NCBI GenBank assembly: GCA_001508005.1
Contig: LGEZ01000001.1
Coordinates: 116,392-176,325 of the forward strand
DNA length: 59,934 bases
From: Clostridia bacterium 41_269
GTDB lineage: Bacteria; Bacillota; DTU086
Direction: 5' to 3'
Below are positions 40,487 through 48,158 of this stretch, in pieces. A model generated the notes under the pieces. The model did no database searches. It worked only from the letters and a program-made list of their open reading frames with translations, and was not told the origin of the DNA. Made by a program: the position numbers and the translations under genes. Positions within the stretch are counted from its first letter, which is position 1. Each line of letters starts with the position of its first letter.

Positions 40487-41371
40487 ATGAACGAAAACAT
40501 ACTCTATGATATGGTAATTGTGGGATGTGGACCTGCAGGCTTATCTGCCGCTGTGAATGCGAAGATAAGAAAGAAAAATATAAAGCTCATTGGTGGTGAG
40601 GTATGCAGTCCCAAGCTCTACAGCTCGCCGGAAATAAATAATTATTTGGGGTTTCCAAACATTAAGGGCTCTGAATTAAAAGAGCATTTTTTAAATCATA
40701 TTAAGTCGTTGGGTATAGATATAGTTAAAAATACAGTTGTAAACATATTTCAGGGCGATGGAAGCTTCGATATTTTGACCAGGGATAATGAAATTTATAA
40801 AGCAAGGAGTGTTATTATAGCCGTTGGAGTTACCAATGATGCAGTTCTGCCTGGAGAAGAGGAATTCCTGGGCAGAGGTGTCAGCTACTGTGCTACCTGT
40901 GATGCTCCCCTTTATAGAGGAAAAAATGTAGCCGTTGTTTCCTTTGAAGAGGAAGGGGAAAAGGAAGCTAAGCTTTTATCCCAGTACAGCAGCAGGGTAT
41001 ATTACATCCCGCGCTACAATGATGCTCCTAAATTTATTGCGGATAATGTGGAAATTATTAATGATATTCCCACAGCTGTGATAGGAGACAAATTTGTAAC
41101 TTCTTTGGAGCTGAGTAAGGGTAGAATTGAGGTTCAGGGTGTTTTTATTATCAGGGAAACGGTGCCGGTGGACAAGCTGATACCGGGACTTGAGATGGTG
41201 GATGACAGGTTTATAAAAGTAAATTTAAATATGGAAACCAACATTCCAGGCGTTTTTGCAGCAGGGGATTGTGTTGGTAAACCCTTTCAATTAGCCAAAG
41301 CTGTGGGGCAGGGGCAGATAGCAGCTCTTACGGCAGCTGATTATTTGGAACAGCTGAATGCTAGGAGGTGA
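40487..41371 (+). CDS. Thioredoxin reductase-like flavoprotein without NADPH motifs (FFTR-like)
   Basis: The 294 residues are built like low-molecular-weight thioredoxin reductase: FAD loop VIVGCGPAGLSAA (G13-x-G15), redox-active disulfide C135-A-T-C138 followed by D, and the C-terminal FAD motif GVFAAGDCVGKPFQLAKAVGQG. The NADPH domain is abnormal: in place of GGGDSAVEEA there is VVSFEEEGEKEAK, and in place of HRRxxxR there is YIPRYNDAPK. This is the pattern of pyridine-nucleotide-independent enzymes such as the ferredoxin-dependent thioredoxin reductases (FFTR) described from clostridia. The electron donor is thus probably ferredoxin, by inference. No thioredoxin gene is adjacent; a cysteine desulfurase gene follows. 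Confidence 0.82.
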   Translation: MNENILYDMVIVGCGPAGLSAAVNAKIRKKNIKLIGGEVCSPKLYSSPEINNYLGFPNIKGSELKEHFLNHIKSLGIDIVKNTVVNIFQGDGSFDILTRDNEIYKARSVIIAVGVTNDAVLPGEEEFLGRGVSYCATCDAPLYRGKNVAVVSFEEEGEKEAKLLSQYSSRVYYIPRYNDAPKFIADNVEIINDIPTAVIGDKFVTSLELSKGRIEVQGVFIIRETVPVDKLIPGLEMVDDRFIKVNLNMETNIPGVFAAGDCVGKPFQLAKAVGQGQIAALTAADYLEQLNARR

Positions 41372-41381
41372 GGGTTGAACT

Positions 41382-42536
41382 TTGAGGGAAATTTATCTGG
41401 ACAATAGTGCAACCACAATGGTTATTCCAGAGGCAGCGGAGGCAATGGTGGAAGCTTGTTGTGTGAAATATGGCAACCCCTCATCTCTGCATGGGAAAGG
41501 CATTGAGGCAGAAAAAATAATAAAGGAAACAAGGGAGAGAATTGCAGAGTTTTTAAACTGTTCTCCGGATGAGATTTTTTTTACTTCAGGGGGAACAGAA
41601 GCCAACAATTGGGCCTTATTTAAAGCAGCTGAAAAATTGAAGCGTTTTGGGAAGCATATTATTACCACTTCCATAGAACATTCTTCTGTACTGGAGCCCG
41701 TAAAAGAGCTTGAAAGAAGGGGTTTTGAAGTTTCCTATCTATCTCCTTCAAAGGATGGCATCATCAGCCTAGAAGATTTAAAAAAAGAGCTTAGGCCCGA
41801 TACAATTCTTGTAAGCATTATGCATGCTAACAATGAGACTGGATCTGTACAGCCTATTTATGAGGCCGCTGAGATAATCAAAAATTCATCTGATAAAGCC
41901 CTTTTTCATGTTGATGCAGTACAGTCCTTCGGCAAGATAAATATAAATTTAAAGAAGGAAAAGGGAATAGATTTTTTATCTGTAAGCGCCCATAAAATTC
42001 ACGGACCCAAAGGAATTGGGGCGCTTTTTATCAGGAAGGGCATAAATATAAGCCCTTACGTTTATGGAGGAGATCAGGAAGGAAAAATGAGGGCGGGCAC
42101 TGAAAATGTTCCCGGCATAGCAGGATTTGGTGCTGCCCTTAAAGCATTGAAAAATAATGTGGAGGATCATCAGAAAAAAATAAAGGGGTTAAAAGAAAGG
42201 TTTATCAGTGGAATTAAGGCAGGCATTCAGGATGTGGTAATAAATGGACCGCTGGATGAACGTGCCCTTCCCAATATTGTAAATGTTTCCGTACTGGGTG
42301 TGAAGGGAGAAGTGCTGGTGCATTACCTGGAACAGTGGGGAATCTACATATCCACAGGTTCAGCATGCCATTCCCGGGGCGGCAGTGTGAGCCATGTGTT
42401 GAAAGCCATGGGGCTTAAAAAGGAAGCATTGGAAAGTGCGGTGCGGGTGAGTTTTTCTGCTTTTAATACAGAAGAAGAAGTGGATTTCGCAGTGGAGAAG
42501 TTTAAAGAAGCAGCTGAGGAACTGCGGGACCTTTAA
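41382..42536 (+). CDS. Cysteine desulfurase, probable NifZ/IscS-type partner of ThiI
   Basis: A pyridoxal-phosphate enzyme of 384 residues that takes sulfur from cysteine as a persulfide. Visible are the N-terminus IYLDNSATTMVIPEAAEAM, the histidine in ILVSIMHANNETGSVQP, the cofactor lysine in SVSAHKIHGPKGIGALF (about residue 203) and the catalytic cysteine in STGSACHSRGG (about residue 327). It stands directly before thiI. Since that ThiI lacks a rhodanese domain, this enzyme is likely its dedicated sulfur donor, as NifZ is in Bacillus subtilis. The start is TTG 41382, about nine bases after AGGAGGTGAG. Confidence 0.93.
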   Translation: MREIYLDNSATTMVIPEAAEAMVEACCVKYGNPSSLHGKGIEAEKIIKETRERIAEFLNCSPDEIFFTSGGTEANNWALFKAAEKLKRFGKHIITTSIEHSSVLEPVKELERRGFEVSYLSPSKDGIISLEDLKKELRPDTILVSIMHANNETGSVQPIYEAAEIIKNSSDKALFHVDAVQSFGKININLKKEKGIDFLSVSAHKIHGPKGIGALFIRKGINISPYVYGGDQEGKMRAGTENVPGIAGFGAALKALKNNVEDHQKKIKGLKERFISGIKAGIQDVVINGPLDERALPNIVNVSVLGVKGEVLVHYLEQWGIYISTGSACHSRGGSVSHVLKAMGLKKEALESAVRVSFSAFNTEEEVDFAVEKFKEAAEELRDL

Positions 42537-42562
42537 TGGGCTTAAGGTAGGGAGGATATTCT

Positions 42563-43732
42563 ATGAGCTGCGTCATTCTGGTGCGTTACGGTGAAATAGG
42601 ATTAAAGGGAAAAAACCGCATTTATTTTGAAAGGATGCTAATGGACAACATACGCCGTTCCTTAGGGGATCTGAAAGGAATAAAAGTTAGTAGGGAGCAT
42701 GGAAGGCTTTATGTGGAACATGAAGAAGATGCGGAACGGGTTATAGAAAGGCTTAAAAAGGTTTTTGGGATAGTTTCCGTAAGCCCTGCTAGGGTTGTAC
42801 CCCTTGATATGGAAGCCATTAAAGAAGGAGCTTTGGATGAAGTTAAAGAGTTTTTAAAAGACAGGGGAACCTTTAAGGTAGAGACAAAGCGTGCCAACAA
42901 AAAATTTCCCTATAAATCCATAGAAATAAACAGTATTGTAGGAGCCCATATACTTAAGAATACAGAAGATCTTAAAGTTGATGTCAATGCCCCCCTTTTT
43001 ACTGTAAATATAGAAATAAGAGAGAATAATGCTTATATTTACAGCACTTCTTACCCTGCGCCGGGAGGCCTGCCCGTGGGAACCACTGGAAAAGGGGGGC
43101 TTTTGATTTCAGGAGGTATAGACAGCCCTGTTGCAGGATGGCTGGCAATGAAGCGGGGGGTAGAGATTACGGGAATACACTTTTACAGTTTTCCTTTTAC
43201 CAGTGAACGTTCAAAGGAAAAGGTTGTGGAGCTATGCCGGGTTTTAGCGGGATACGGTGGGCCCATCAGACTTTTTGTGGTACCTTTCACCCGCATTCAG
43301 AGTGAAATAAAGAAAAATTGTCCTGAAAAGTTTTATGTTACCATTATGAGGCGGATGATGTTCAGGATCGCTGAAAAAATATGCCTTAAAGAAGGATGTA
43401 CTGTTCTCTTTACTGGTGAAAACCTCGGTCAGGTGGCCAGCCAAACTTTGGAGAGCATTGCAGTAATCGAAAATGTTGTGAATATTCCAGTGCTGAGACC
43501 CCTTATCACCATGGATAAATCAGAAATCATTGAAAAGGCTAAAGAAATTGGAACCTACGACATTTCTATCCAGCCCTATGAGGACTGCTGTACCATTTTT
43601 GTTCCCAAGCATCCAGCAACAAAACCTAAGCTTGAAGAAGTGGAGAAAGCTGAAGAAAAAATTTTAGGTTTTGAAAATCTCGTGGAGGAGGCAGTAGAGA
43701 AAGCGGAAAGCATGTCCATAACTCCTAAATAG
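42563..43732 (+). CDS. thiI: tRNA 4-thiouridine sulfurtransferase ThiI
   Basis: ThiI makes 4-thiouridine at position 8 of tRNA and can supply sulfur for thiamin synthesis. The 389 residues have an N-terminal ferredoxin-like domain with RYGEIGLKGKNRIYFE, a THUMP domain (about 60-165), and the PP-loop ATPase domain with the signature SGGIDSPVAGWLAMKRG (about 184-200) and the later YEDCCTIFVPKHPATKP. The C-terminal rhodanese domain of the enterobacterial enzyme is absent, typical of Firmicutes, where a neighbouring cysteine desulfurase replaces it. The ATG follows GGGAGG. Confidence 0.96.
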   Translation: MSCVILVRYGEIGLKGKNRIYFERMLMDNIRRSLGDLKGIKVSREHGRLYVEHEEDAERVIERLKKVFGIVSVSPARVVPLDMEAIKEGALDEVKEFLKDRGTFKVETKRANKKFPYKSIEINSIVGAHILKNTEDLKVDVNAPLFTVNIEIRENNAYIYSTSYPAPGGLPVGTTGKGGLLISGGIDSPVAGWLAMKRGVEITGIHFYSFPFTSERSKEKVVELCRVLAGYGGPIRLFVVPFTRIQSEIKKNCPEKFYVTIMRRMMFRIAEKICLKEGCTVLFTGENLGQVASQTLESIAVIENVVNIPVLRPLITMDKSEIIEKAKEIGTYDISIQPYEDCCTIFVPKHPATKPKLEEVEKAEEKILGFENLVEEAVEKAESMSITPK

Positions 43733-43745
43733 GGGGTGATTTATT

Positions 43746-44006
43746 ATGCCTTCCTGTCAGTTTTCTCTGTACCCTTTGGGCACTGGGGATTTGAGTCCTA
43801 TAATTGATAAGGCTTTGGAACAGCTGAAGGATATGGGGCTCCAATACGAAATGGGTAATATGAGTACGGTTTTTTATGGAAGCTCGGAAGAGGTCTTTAC
43901 AGCGCTGAAGAGGATGTATGAGGCTGTATCCATGCATCCGGTGGTGATGAATTTTACCGTCAGCAATGCATGTCCCGTTGCTCCAAAGGGAAAGGATAAA
44001 AGCTGA
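43746..44006 (+). CDS. YkoF-like thiamin/HMP-binding domain protein
   Basis: A small protein of 86 residues with the pattern of the YkoF/MTH1187 family: CQFSLYPLGTGDLSPIIDKAL at the N-terminus, a central EMGNMSTVFYGSSEEVFTAL, and a beta strand HPVVMNFTVSNA. YkoF of Bacillus has two such domains and binds thiamin or hydroxymethylpyrimidine; here there is one. It follows thiI after 13 bases with GGGGGTGAT as ribosome site. Because ThiI can feed thiamin synthesis, a link to thiamin is plausible, but this is inferred from context. Confidence 0.75.
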   Translation: MPSCQFSLYPLGTGDLSPIIDKALEQLKDMGLQYEMGNMSTVFYGSSEEVFTALKRMYEAVSMHPVVMNFTVSNACPVAPKGKDKS

Positions 44007-44044
44007 GAATAATTTTTAGCATTTTCAACAAGGGGTAATGCATT

Positions 44045-44953
44045 TTGGCACCTTTAGCTGTGGGAATAGATATGGGAGGAACCAACATCAAAGGGGTTTT
44101 GGTAAATGAGGCGGGGGAAATCCTGGCATATAAAAGGATTTCCACGGAAGCCTCGAAAGGCATAGATCATGTGCTGAATCTTACAGCAGAGCTTGTGAAT
44201 AAATTAATGGGCAGCCGACAAACTGCTGTGGGTATAGGTATTCCTGGAATGCTGGATGCAGGAAGGGAAACGGTTATTAATGCACCTAACCTGAGGTGGC
44301 ATAATGTACCCATAAAGAATCTCCTTAGGAAATTTCTTGGTTTTGAAGTTATTTTGGATAACGACGGTAATGCGGCAGCGCTGGGCGAGGCATGGCTGGG
44401 TGCCGGCCGGGGATGTGATAATTTTCTGCTTATAACCATTGGGACGGGTATTGGCTCAGGTATGATTCTAGATGGAAAAGTTTATAGGGGAGCAAATGGA
44501 CTTGCTTCTGAGCTGGGGCACATGATGCTCCTGTCCAGGGGACGGGAATGCGGATGCGGGAGAAGGGGCTGTTTAGAGACATTAGCCAGTGTTTCTGCTG
44601 TATTGAGAATGGCAGAGGAGAATGGGATAAAACTTAGGGTTCCTGAAATAGGGGAATTTTTTGAGAAGGTATATGAGGGCAATGAAACTGCCGTTAGGAT
44701 TCTTGATGAGGCTATGGAATATCTGTCCATAGGGTTGGCCAATGCAGCTGTTCTCATGGACCCAGCTATGATAATTATTGGGGGAGGAGCAGCAGAATAC
44801 GGAGAAGTATTTTTGGAGCTGTTGAAAAGAAAATTTATAGAAAAACTGCCCGTTCCCCGGGATATTAAAATTGCCAGGGCTCAATTGGGGAATAAAGCAG
44901 GAGCCCTTGGCGCTGCCCGTATGGCAATGCTGGAAATGGGGGACAGATCATGA
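44045..44953 (+). CDS. ROK family sugar kinase (glucokinase-like)
   Basis: The 302 residues belong to the ROK family. Motifs in order: ATP phosphate loop AVGIDMGGTNIKGVLV, the segment GIGIPGMLDAG, catalytic NDGNAAALGEAWLGAG with the general-base aspartate, the sugar-binding GLASELGHMML, and the zinc motif CGCGRRGCLETLAS. There is no N-terminal winged helix, so it is a kinase rather than a repressor; glucose is the likely but unproven substrate. The start is TTG 44045 after AAGGGG. The stop overlaps the aldolase start (ATGA). Confidence 0.92.
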   Translation: MAPLAVGIDMGGTNIKGVLVNEAGEILAYKRISTEASKGIDHVLNLTAELVNKLMGSRQTAVGIGIPGMLDAGRETVINAPNLRWHNVPIKNLLRKFLGFEVILDNDGNAAALGEAWLGAGRGCDNFLLITIGTGIGSGMILDGKVYRGANGLASELGHMMLLSRGRECGCGRRGCLETLASVSAVLRMAEENGIKLRVPEIGEFFEKVYEGNETAVRILDEAMEYLSIGLANAAVLMDPAMIIIGGGAAEYGEVFLELLKRKFIEKLPVPRDIKIARAQLGNKAGALGAARMAMLEMGDRS

Positions 44954-45513
44954 TTGAAGAGTTTAAGAAATACGGAAGGCTGCTTTTTGAATCTGGAGTT
45001 ATAAGCTCCCATGGGGGCAATATGAGCATCAAGCTTAAGGAAGGGATTGCCATTACCCGAAGGAACTCTATGTTGGGAAACTTGACTGACGGCGATATTG
45101 TTATCGTTGAAGCTGATGGGACGGGGTCAGAAGCAGCTTCTAGGGAACTTCCTGTCCATCTTTCCATATATAACAAAATTGACTGCGGAGCGGTAGTTCA
45201 TGCCCATCCTCCATATGCCGTTGCCCTTTCCCTTATCATGGATAGAATAGTACCCGTTGATGCAGAAGGGAGTTATTATTTAAAGGAAGTTCCAGTTTTA
45301 AGTGTTGAAAACAGTATCGGTTCGGAAGAAGTGGCTGAAAAAATTCCAAAGCTCCTTAAGCAGTGTCCCATTGTGATGGTAAAAGGTCACGGCAGTTTTG
45401 CGGTGGGCAGGGATCTTGAAGAGGGGTTCCGGCTTACTTCATCCCTGGAATTTTCCAGCAGAATATTATGGTTGTGCAGAAATTTTAGGGGGGATATAGG
45501 TGATTTTGAGTAA
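44950..45513 (+). CDS. Class II aldolase/adducin family protein (fuculose-phosphate aldolase type)
   Basis: The 187 residues show the class II aldolase fold: SSHGGNMSIKL near the N-terminus, a zinc site formed by AVVHAHPPYAVALSL (two His) and the third His in MVKGHGSFAVGRDL, and the acidic residue in VDAEGSYYL expected to act in catalysis. Such enzymes cleave fuculose-, rhamnulose- or ribulose-phosphates or related aldol substrates, and some act in methionine salvage. No pathway genes nearby fix the substrate. Start and stop overlap neighbouring genes by a few bases, so co-translation with the ROK kinase and the E1-like enzyme is likely. Confidence 0.88.
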   Translation: MIEEFKKYGRLLFESGVISSHGGNMSIKLKEGIAITRRNSMLGNLTDGDIVIVEADGTGSEAASRELPVHLSIYNKIDCGAVVHAHPPYAVALSLIMDRIVPVDAEGSYYLKEVPVLSVENSIGSEEVAEKIPKLLKQCPIVMVKGHGSFAVGRDLEEGFRLTSSLEFSSRILWLCRNFRGDIGDFE

Positions 45514-46279
45514 TGAACAGCTTAAAAGATATGAGCGTCAGATAATAATGGACACCATAGGCAAAGAGGGGCAGGAAAAGCTGTGTTCTTCAAAAGTTCT
45601 TGTAATTGGTACGGGGGGATTGGGTTCTCCCGCTGCCCTTTATCTTGCGGCAATGGGCGTGGGGACTTTAGGATTTGTTGACAGCGACTGTGTAGAAATT
45701 TCCAATCTCCAAAGGCAGATCATTCATGGAACACCGGATATTGGAAAACCCAAGGTGGAATCAGCTCGGGATAGAATAAATCAGCTCAACCCCCATGTGA
45801 AAGTTGAAGTTTACAAAACCAGGCTGAGCAGAAATAATGTAATGGGGATAATTTCAAAATATGATTTGGTGGTAGATGCTGTGGATAATTTTCCTACCCG
45901 TTTTTTAGTAAATGATGCCTGCTTTTTTGCTGGAAAGCCTTTGGTGGAAGCAGGGGTTCTCCGCTGGGAAGGACAGGTAATGACTATTTTCCCAGGGGAG
46001 GGAGCCTGCTATAGATGTTTATTTAAGGAACCTCCCCTGCCTGAAAATGTTGAAGATCCAGGGGAAGCAGGGGTGCTTGGGGTGATACCAGGGATTATAG
46101 GCACCCTACAGGCTCTGGAAGCTGTAAAAATAATTTTAGGCAGAGGGAAAAATTTAAAGGGACGGATGCTGATTTTTGATGGGCTGAACAGCAGCTTTAG
46201 GGAGATAGAGGTGCCTAAAAATCCTAGATGCCCCCTGTGCGGCGAAGAACCTAAAATAACTAGTTTTGAGGGTAAATAA
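45500..46279 (+). CDS. MoeB/ThiF (HesA) family E1-like adenylyltransferase
   Basis: An E1-like enzyme of 259 residues that adenylates the C-terminal glycine of ThiS- or MoaD-type sulfur carriers. Visible are YERQIIMDTIGKEGQEKL, the nucleotide loop VLVIGTGGLGSPAALYLA, the aspartate/arginine site DSDCVEISNLQRQI, and zinc cysteines in ACYRCLF and CPLCGEE. Sequence does not separate ThiF from MoeB. No thiS or moaD gene is adjacent, but thiI and a cysteine desulfurase lie 1.8-4 kb upstream, which favours a sulfur-transfer role. The start overlaps the end of the aldolase gene by 14 bases. Confidence 0.92.
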   Translation: MILSNEQLKRYERQIIMDTIGKEGQEKLCSSKVLVIGTGGLGSPAALYLAAMGVGTLGFVDSDCVEISNLQRQIIHGTPDIGKPKVESARDRINQLNPHVKVEVYKTRLSRNNVMGIISKYDLVVDAVDNFPTRFLVNDACFFAGKPLVEAGVLRWEGQVMTIFPGEGACYRCLFKEPPLPENVEDPGEAGVLGVIPGIIGTLQALEAVKIILGRGKNLKGRMLIFDGLNSSFREIEVPKNPRCPLCGEEPKITSFEGK

Positions 46280-46313
46280 AAAATATTGTTTAACCGGCTT
46301 GTTGATAAATTAT

Positions 46314-46496
46314 CTCTGCTGCAGTTTTTTCAATCCTGAACTCATACTTTTGAAAACCAGACCGTCCCAAATTGGACATCTTATGAGAGACTGGCTGGAT
46401 CTCTTCTCCTATTCGCGCGTTTTAAGGTTTTGCCCTACGCTTGGGCCTGTAGCTGTTAGCCAGAGTTCATTAAGTGGTTCAAAAACTGCAGCAGAG
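46314..46496. other. Non-coding segment with nested inverted repeats, candidate structured RNA
   Basis: The 299-base gap between the E1-like gene and the next gene holds a 16-base perfect inverted repeat, CTCTGCTGCAGTTTTT at 46314-46329 and its complement at 46481-46496. Nested within are TGAACTC (46337-46343)/GAGTTCA (46463-46469), CTGGCT (46391-46396)/AGCCAG (46458-46463), GTCC/GGAC (46364-46376) and GCCC/GGGC (46432-46446). This gives a closed helix enclosing a branched fold of about 185 bases. I see no convincing protein. The strand is undetermined; it could be a riboswitch-like leader for the downstream gene, a small RNA on either strand (for example 6S-like), or a MITE-like element. Confidence 0.55.
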
Positions 46497-46578
46497 GCCT
46501 GCTGTGTGATTTACTAAAAGGGTTTGTCTGCGGTCTGGTTTAAGATGTTTTTTGTTTCTGCTGGGGGAGGGGGAAATT

Positions 46579-47139
46579 TTGACTCAACAGCTATTAGATT
46601 TGATAAAAGATATGCCCGCTGCTCTGCAGATAATTATCCTTGCTGCCCTGCCTGTTACAGAACTTCGTTTTTCCATTCCTGCTGCTCTGGCTATGGGCAT
46701 GTCACCATGGGAAGCTTTTGGTCTTTCGGCTGTGGGCAATGGAATTCCAGCTTTTTTACTTCTGTTGGTTTTGGAACCTGCGTTTAAAATTCTTTCCCGT
46801 ATTTATTTTTTTAAGAGAGTTATTGAATTTATTCTTGAGAGAACGAGAAAAAAGGGAGACAAAGTACAGAAATATGGAGCTTTGGGTTTGATGATGTTTG
46901 TGGCTGTTCCCCTGCCGGGAACTGGGGTTTGGACAGGGAGCCTCCTGGCTTATTTTTTTGGGATAAACTTTTGGTATGCACTGCTGGCTTTATGGGGAGG
47001 AATGCTGATAGCTGGTGTACTAGTTACCCTTGCTTCCCTTGGAGTTATAAAAATTATTGCAGAAGGCTATGGACTGGTTCTTCTTGTCATTGTGCTGGTA
47101 TTGGGTTTTATATTTATTGCGAGGAAAGGAAAAAAATAA
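46579..47139 (+). CDS. COG2426-type small membrane protein (putative small multidrug export family)
   Basis: About 186 residues with five or so hydrophobic segments. The family features are AALPVTELRFSIPAALAMGM near the N-terminus and MFVAVPLPGTGVWTGSLLAYFF in the middle, which recalls the DedA-like re-entrant PLPGTG element. Members are annotated as putative small multi-drug exporters, but a transport activity is not well established. TTG 46579 after GGGGGAGGGGG is clearly the better start; an upstream in-frame ATG at 46552 precedes the ribosome site. It lies downstream of the inverted-repeat segment. Confidence 0.82.
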   Translation: MTQQLLDLIKDMPAALQIIILAALPVTELRFSIPAALAMGMSPWEAFGLSAVGNGIPAFLLLLVLEPAFKILSRIYFFKRVIEFILERTRKKGDKVQKYGALGLMMFVAVPLPGTGVWTGSLLAYFFGINFWYALLALWGGMLIAGVLVTLASLGVIKIIAEGYGLVLLVIVLVLGFIFIARKGKK

Positions 47140-47171
47140 TTTTTCAGGGTATTATTCAGGAGGAAAGATAG

Positions 47172-48011
47172 ATGTTTTTTTGTGATTATCACGTTCACTG
47201 CAGCTATTCAGCTGATGCTGAGGGCAGCATTGAAGAGTACTGCCTAAAAGCCGTGGAGAAAGGAATAAGGGAATTATGCTTTACCCCTCATTACGAAGCT
47301 GATCCCGTAAGGAGATCCATTGATGGTTTTGTACGGATAAATGGAAGGCTTGCTCCTGTTACCGGAAACTGGCTGGATGATTATTTCAGAGAAATTGAGA
47401 TTGCTAGAAAGCGTTTTGCAGACAGGCTTATTATTAAAGCAGGAATTGAAATGGACCACATTCCTGAGATGGAAAAAGATCTGCGCCAAGTGGTTGGCTC
47501 CTATCCCTTTGATTTTGTCTTGGGAGCAGTTCATTCCATTGATCACACTGCCATATCCTCTGCATCAGAAAGCTTTATATATTTTTCCAAACACAGTGCT
47601 TCAGAAATGCTTCGGGATTATTATTCTATTTTGGAAGAAGCAGTGGCAAGTGGAATTTACAATGCATTGGCGCACCTGGATGTTTATAAAAGGTTCGGTT
47701 TAAAATACTACAGCAGGGAGGAATTGGAGAAGCTGCCTAAAGAAGCGGAAAGAGCGGTAAAAGAGGCAGTGAAAAGGGGCATCGCCTTTGAAATAAATAC
47801 TTCAGGGTATAGACAGGGACCAGGGGAACCCTTTCCTGGAAAAAAACTTTTGAAATACTGTGTGGATCAGGGAGCTAGGTTTTTTACTGTGGGTTCCGAT
47901 GCCCATAGAATAGAAGATTTGGGAAGGGATATTTCGAAAGCTGTGGAGCTTTTAGAGGATCTTGGGGGATTAAAACCTGTAAGATATCGGCGGGGAGTTT
48001 TGGAATATTAA
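47172..48011 (+). CDS. PHP-domain phosphoesterase, histidinol-phosphatase-like (copy 2)
   Basis: The 279 residues are a PHP barrel with metal motifs CDYHVHCSYSADAEGS, CFTPHYEAD, AGIEMDHIPEM, GAVHSIDHTA, LAHLDVYKRFG and VGSDAHRIEDLGRD. It is slightly longer than the relative at 36605-37366 and shares the same motif order and the SGIYN-x-x-x-HLD block. HisK-type histidinol phosphatases belong here, but no his genes are near, so the substrate is unknown. The ATG follows GGAGG. A strong terminator follows and separates it from mraZ. Confidence 0.87.
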   Translation: MFFCDYHVHCSYSADAEGSIEEYCLKAVEKGIRELCFTPHYEADPVRRSIDGFVRINGRLAPVTGNWLDDYFREIEIARKRFADRLIIKAGIEMDHIPEMEKDLRQVVGSYPFDFVLGAVHSIDHTAISSASESFIYFSKHSASEMLRDYYSILEEAVASGIYNALAHLDVYKRFGLKYYSREELEKLPKEAERAVKEAVKRGIAFEINTSGYRQGPGEPFPGKKLLKYCVDQGARFFTVGSDAHRIEDLGRDISKAVELLEDLGGLKPVRYRRGVLEY

Positions 48012-48026
48012 TAACAGCTTTTCGTT

Positions 48027-48057
48027 ATCCGGCAGGAAAAGCCGGATTTTTATTTTT
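48027..48057 (+). terminator. Intrinsic terminator before mraZ
   Basis: ATCCGGC at 48027-48033 pairs with GCCGGAT at 48041-48047 over a 7-base loop and is followed by a T-rich stretch to about 48060. It lies 16 bases after the second PHP gene and isolates the dcw cluster. Confidence 0.9.
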
Positions 48058-48102
48058 TTATTAAACAAAAGCAGGAAATGGAAACACAATGTAGAATAGA
48101 GT

Positions 48103-48147
48103 GTGGAAACAAGTGGTTCAAAGTGGGACGAAAGACCCATAAAGTGG
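48103..48147 (+). promoter_or_regulatory. MraZ-box repeats (autoregulatory operator of the dcw cluster)
   Basis: Three GTGG repeats at 48103-48106, 48113-48116 and 48123-48126 have an exact 10-base period, each preceded by an A/T-rich spacer (AAACAA, TTCAAA). A fourth, AAAGTGG, ends at 48147, roughly two periods on. Direct repeats of this type with 10-base period upstream of mraZ are the known binding sites of MraZ in several bacteria. A TAGAAT hexamer at 48092-48097 could be the -10 element, but I see no good -35. Confidence 0.75.
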
Positions 48148-48158
48148 AGCGATATCCT

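Noticed and set aside
46266-46517. An 83-codon plus-strand reading frame over the inverted-repeat segment
   Set aside because: Composition is not protein-like, it starts inside the end of the E1-like gene and its sequence is explained by the inverted repeats.
48078-48158. A longer MraZ starting at 48078
   Set aside because: The extra 27 residues cover the MraZ-box repeats, and all MraZ proteins start at or near MFMGEYEH.
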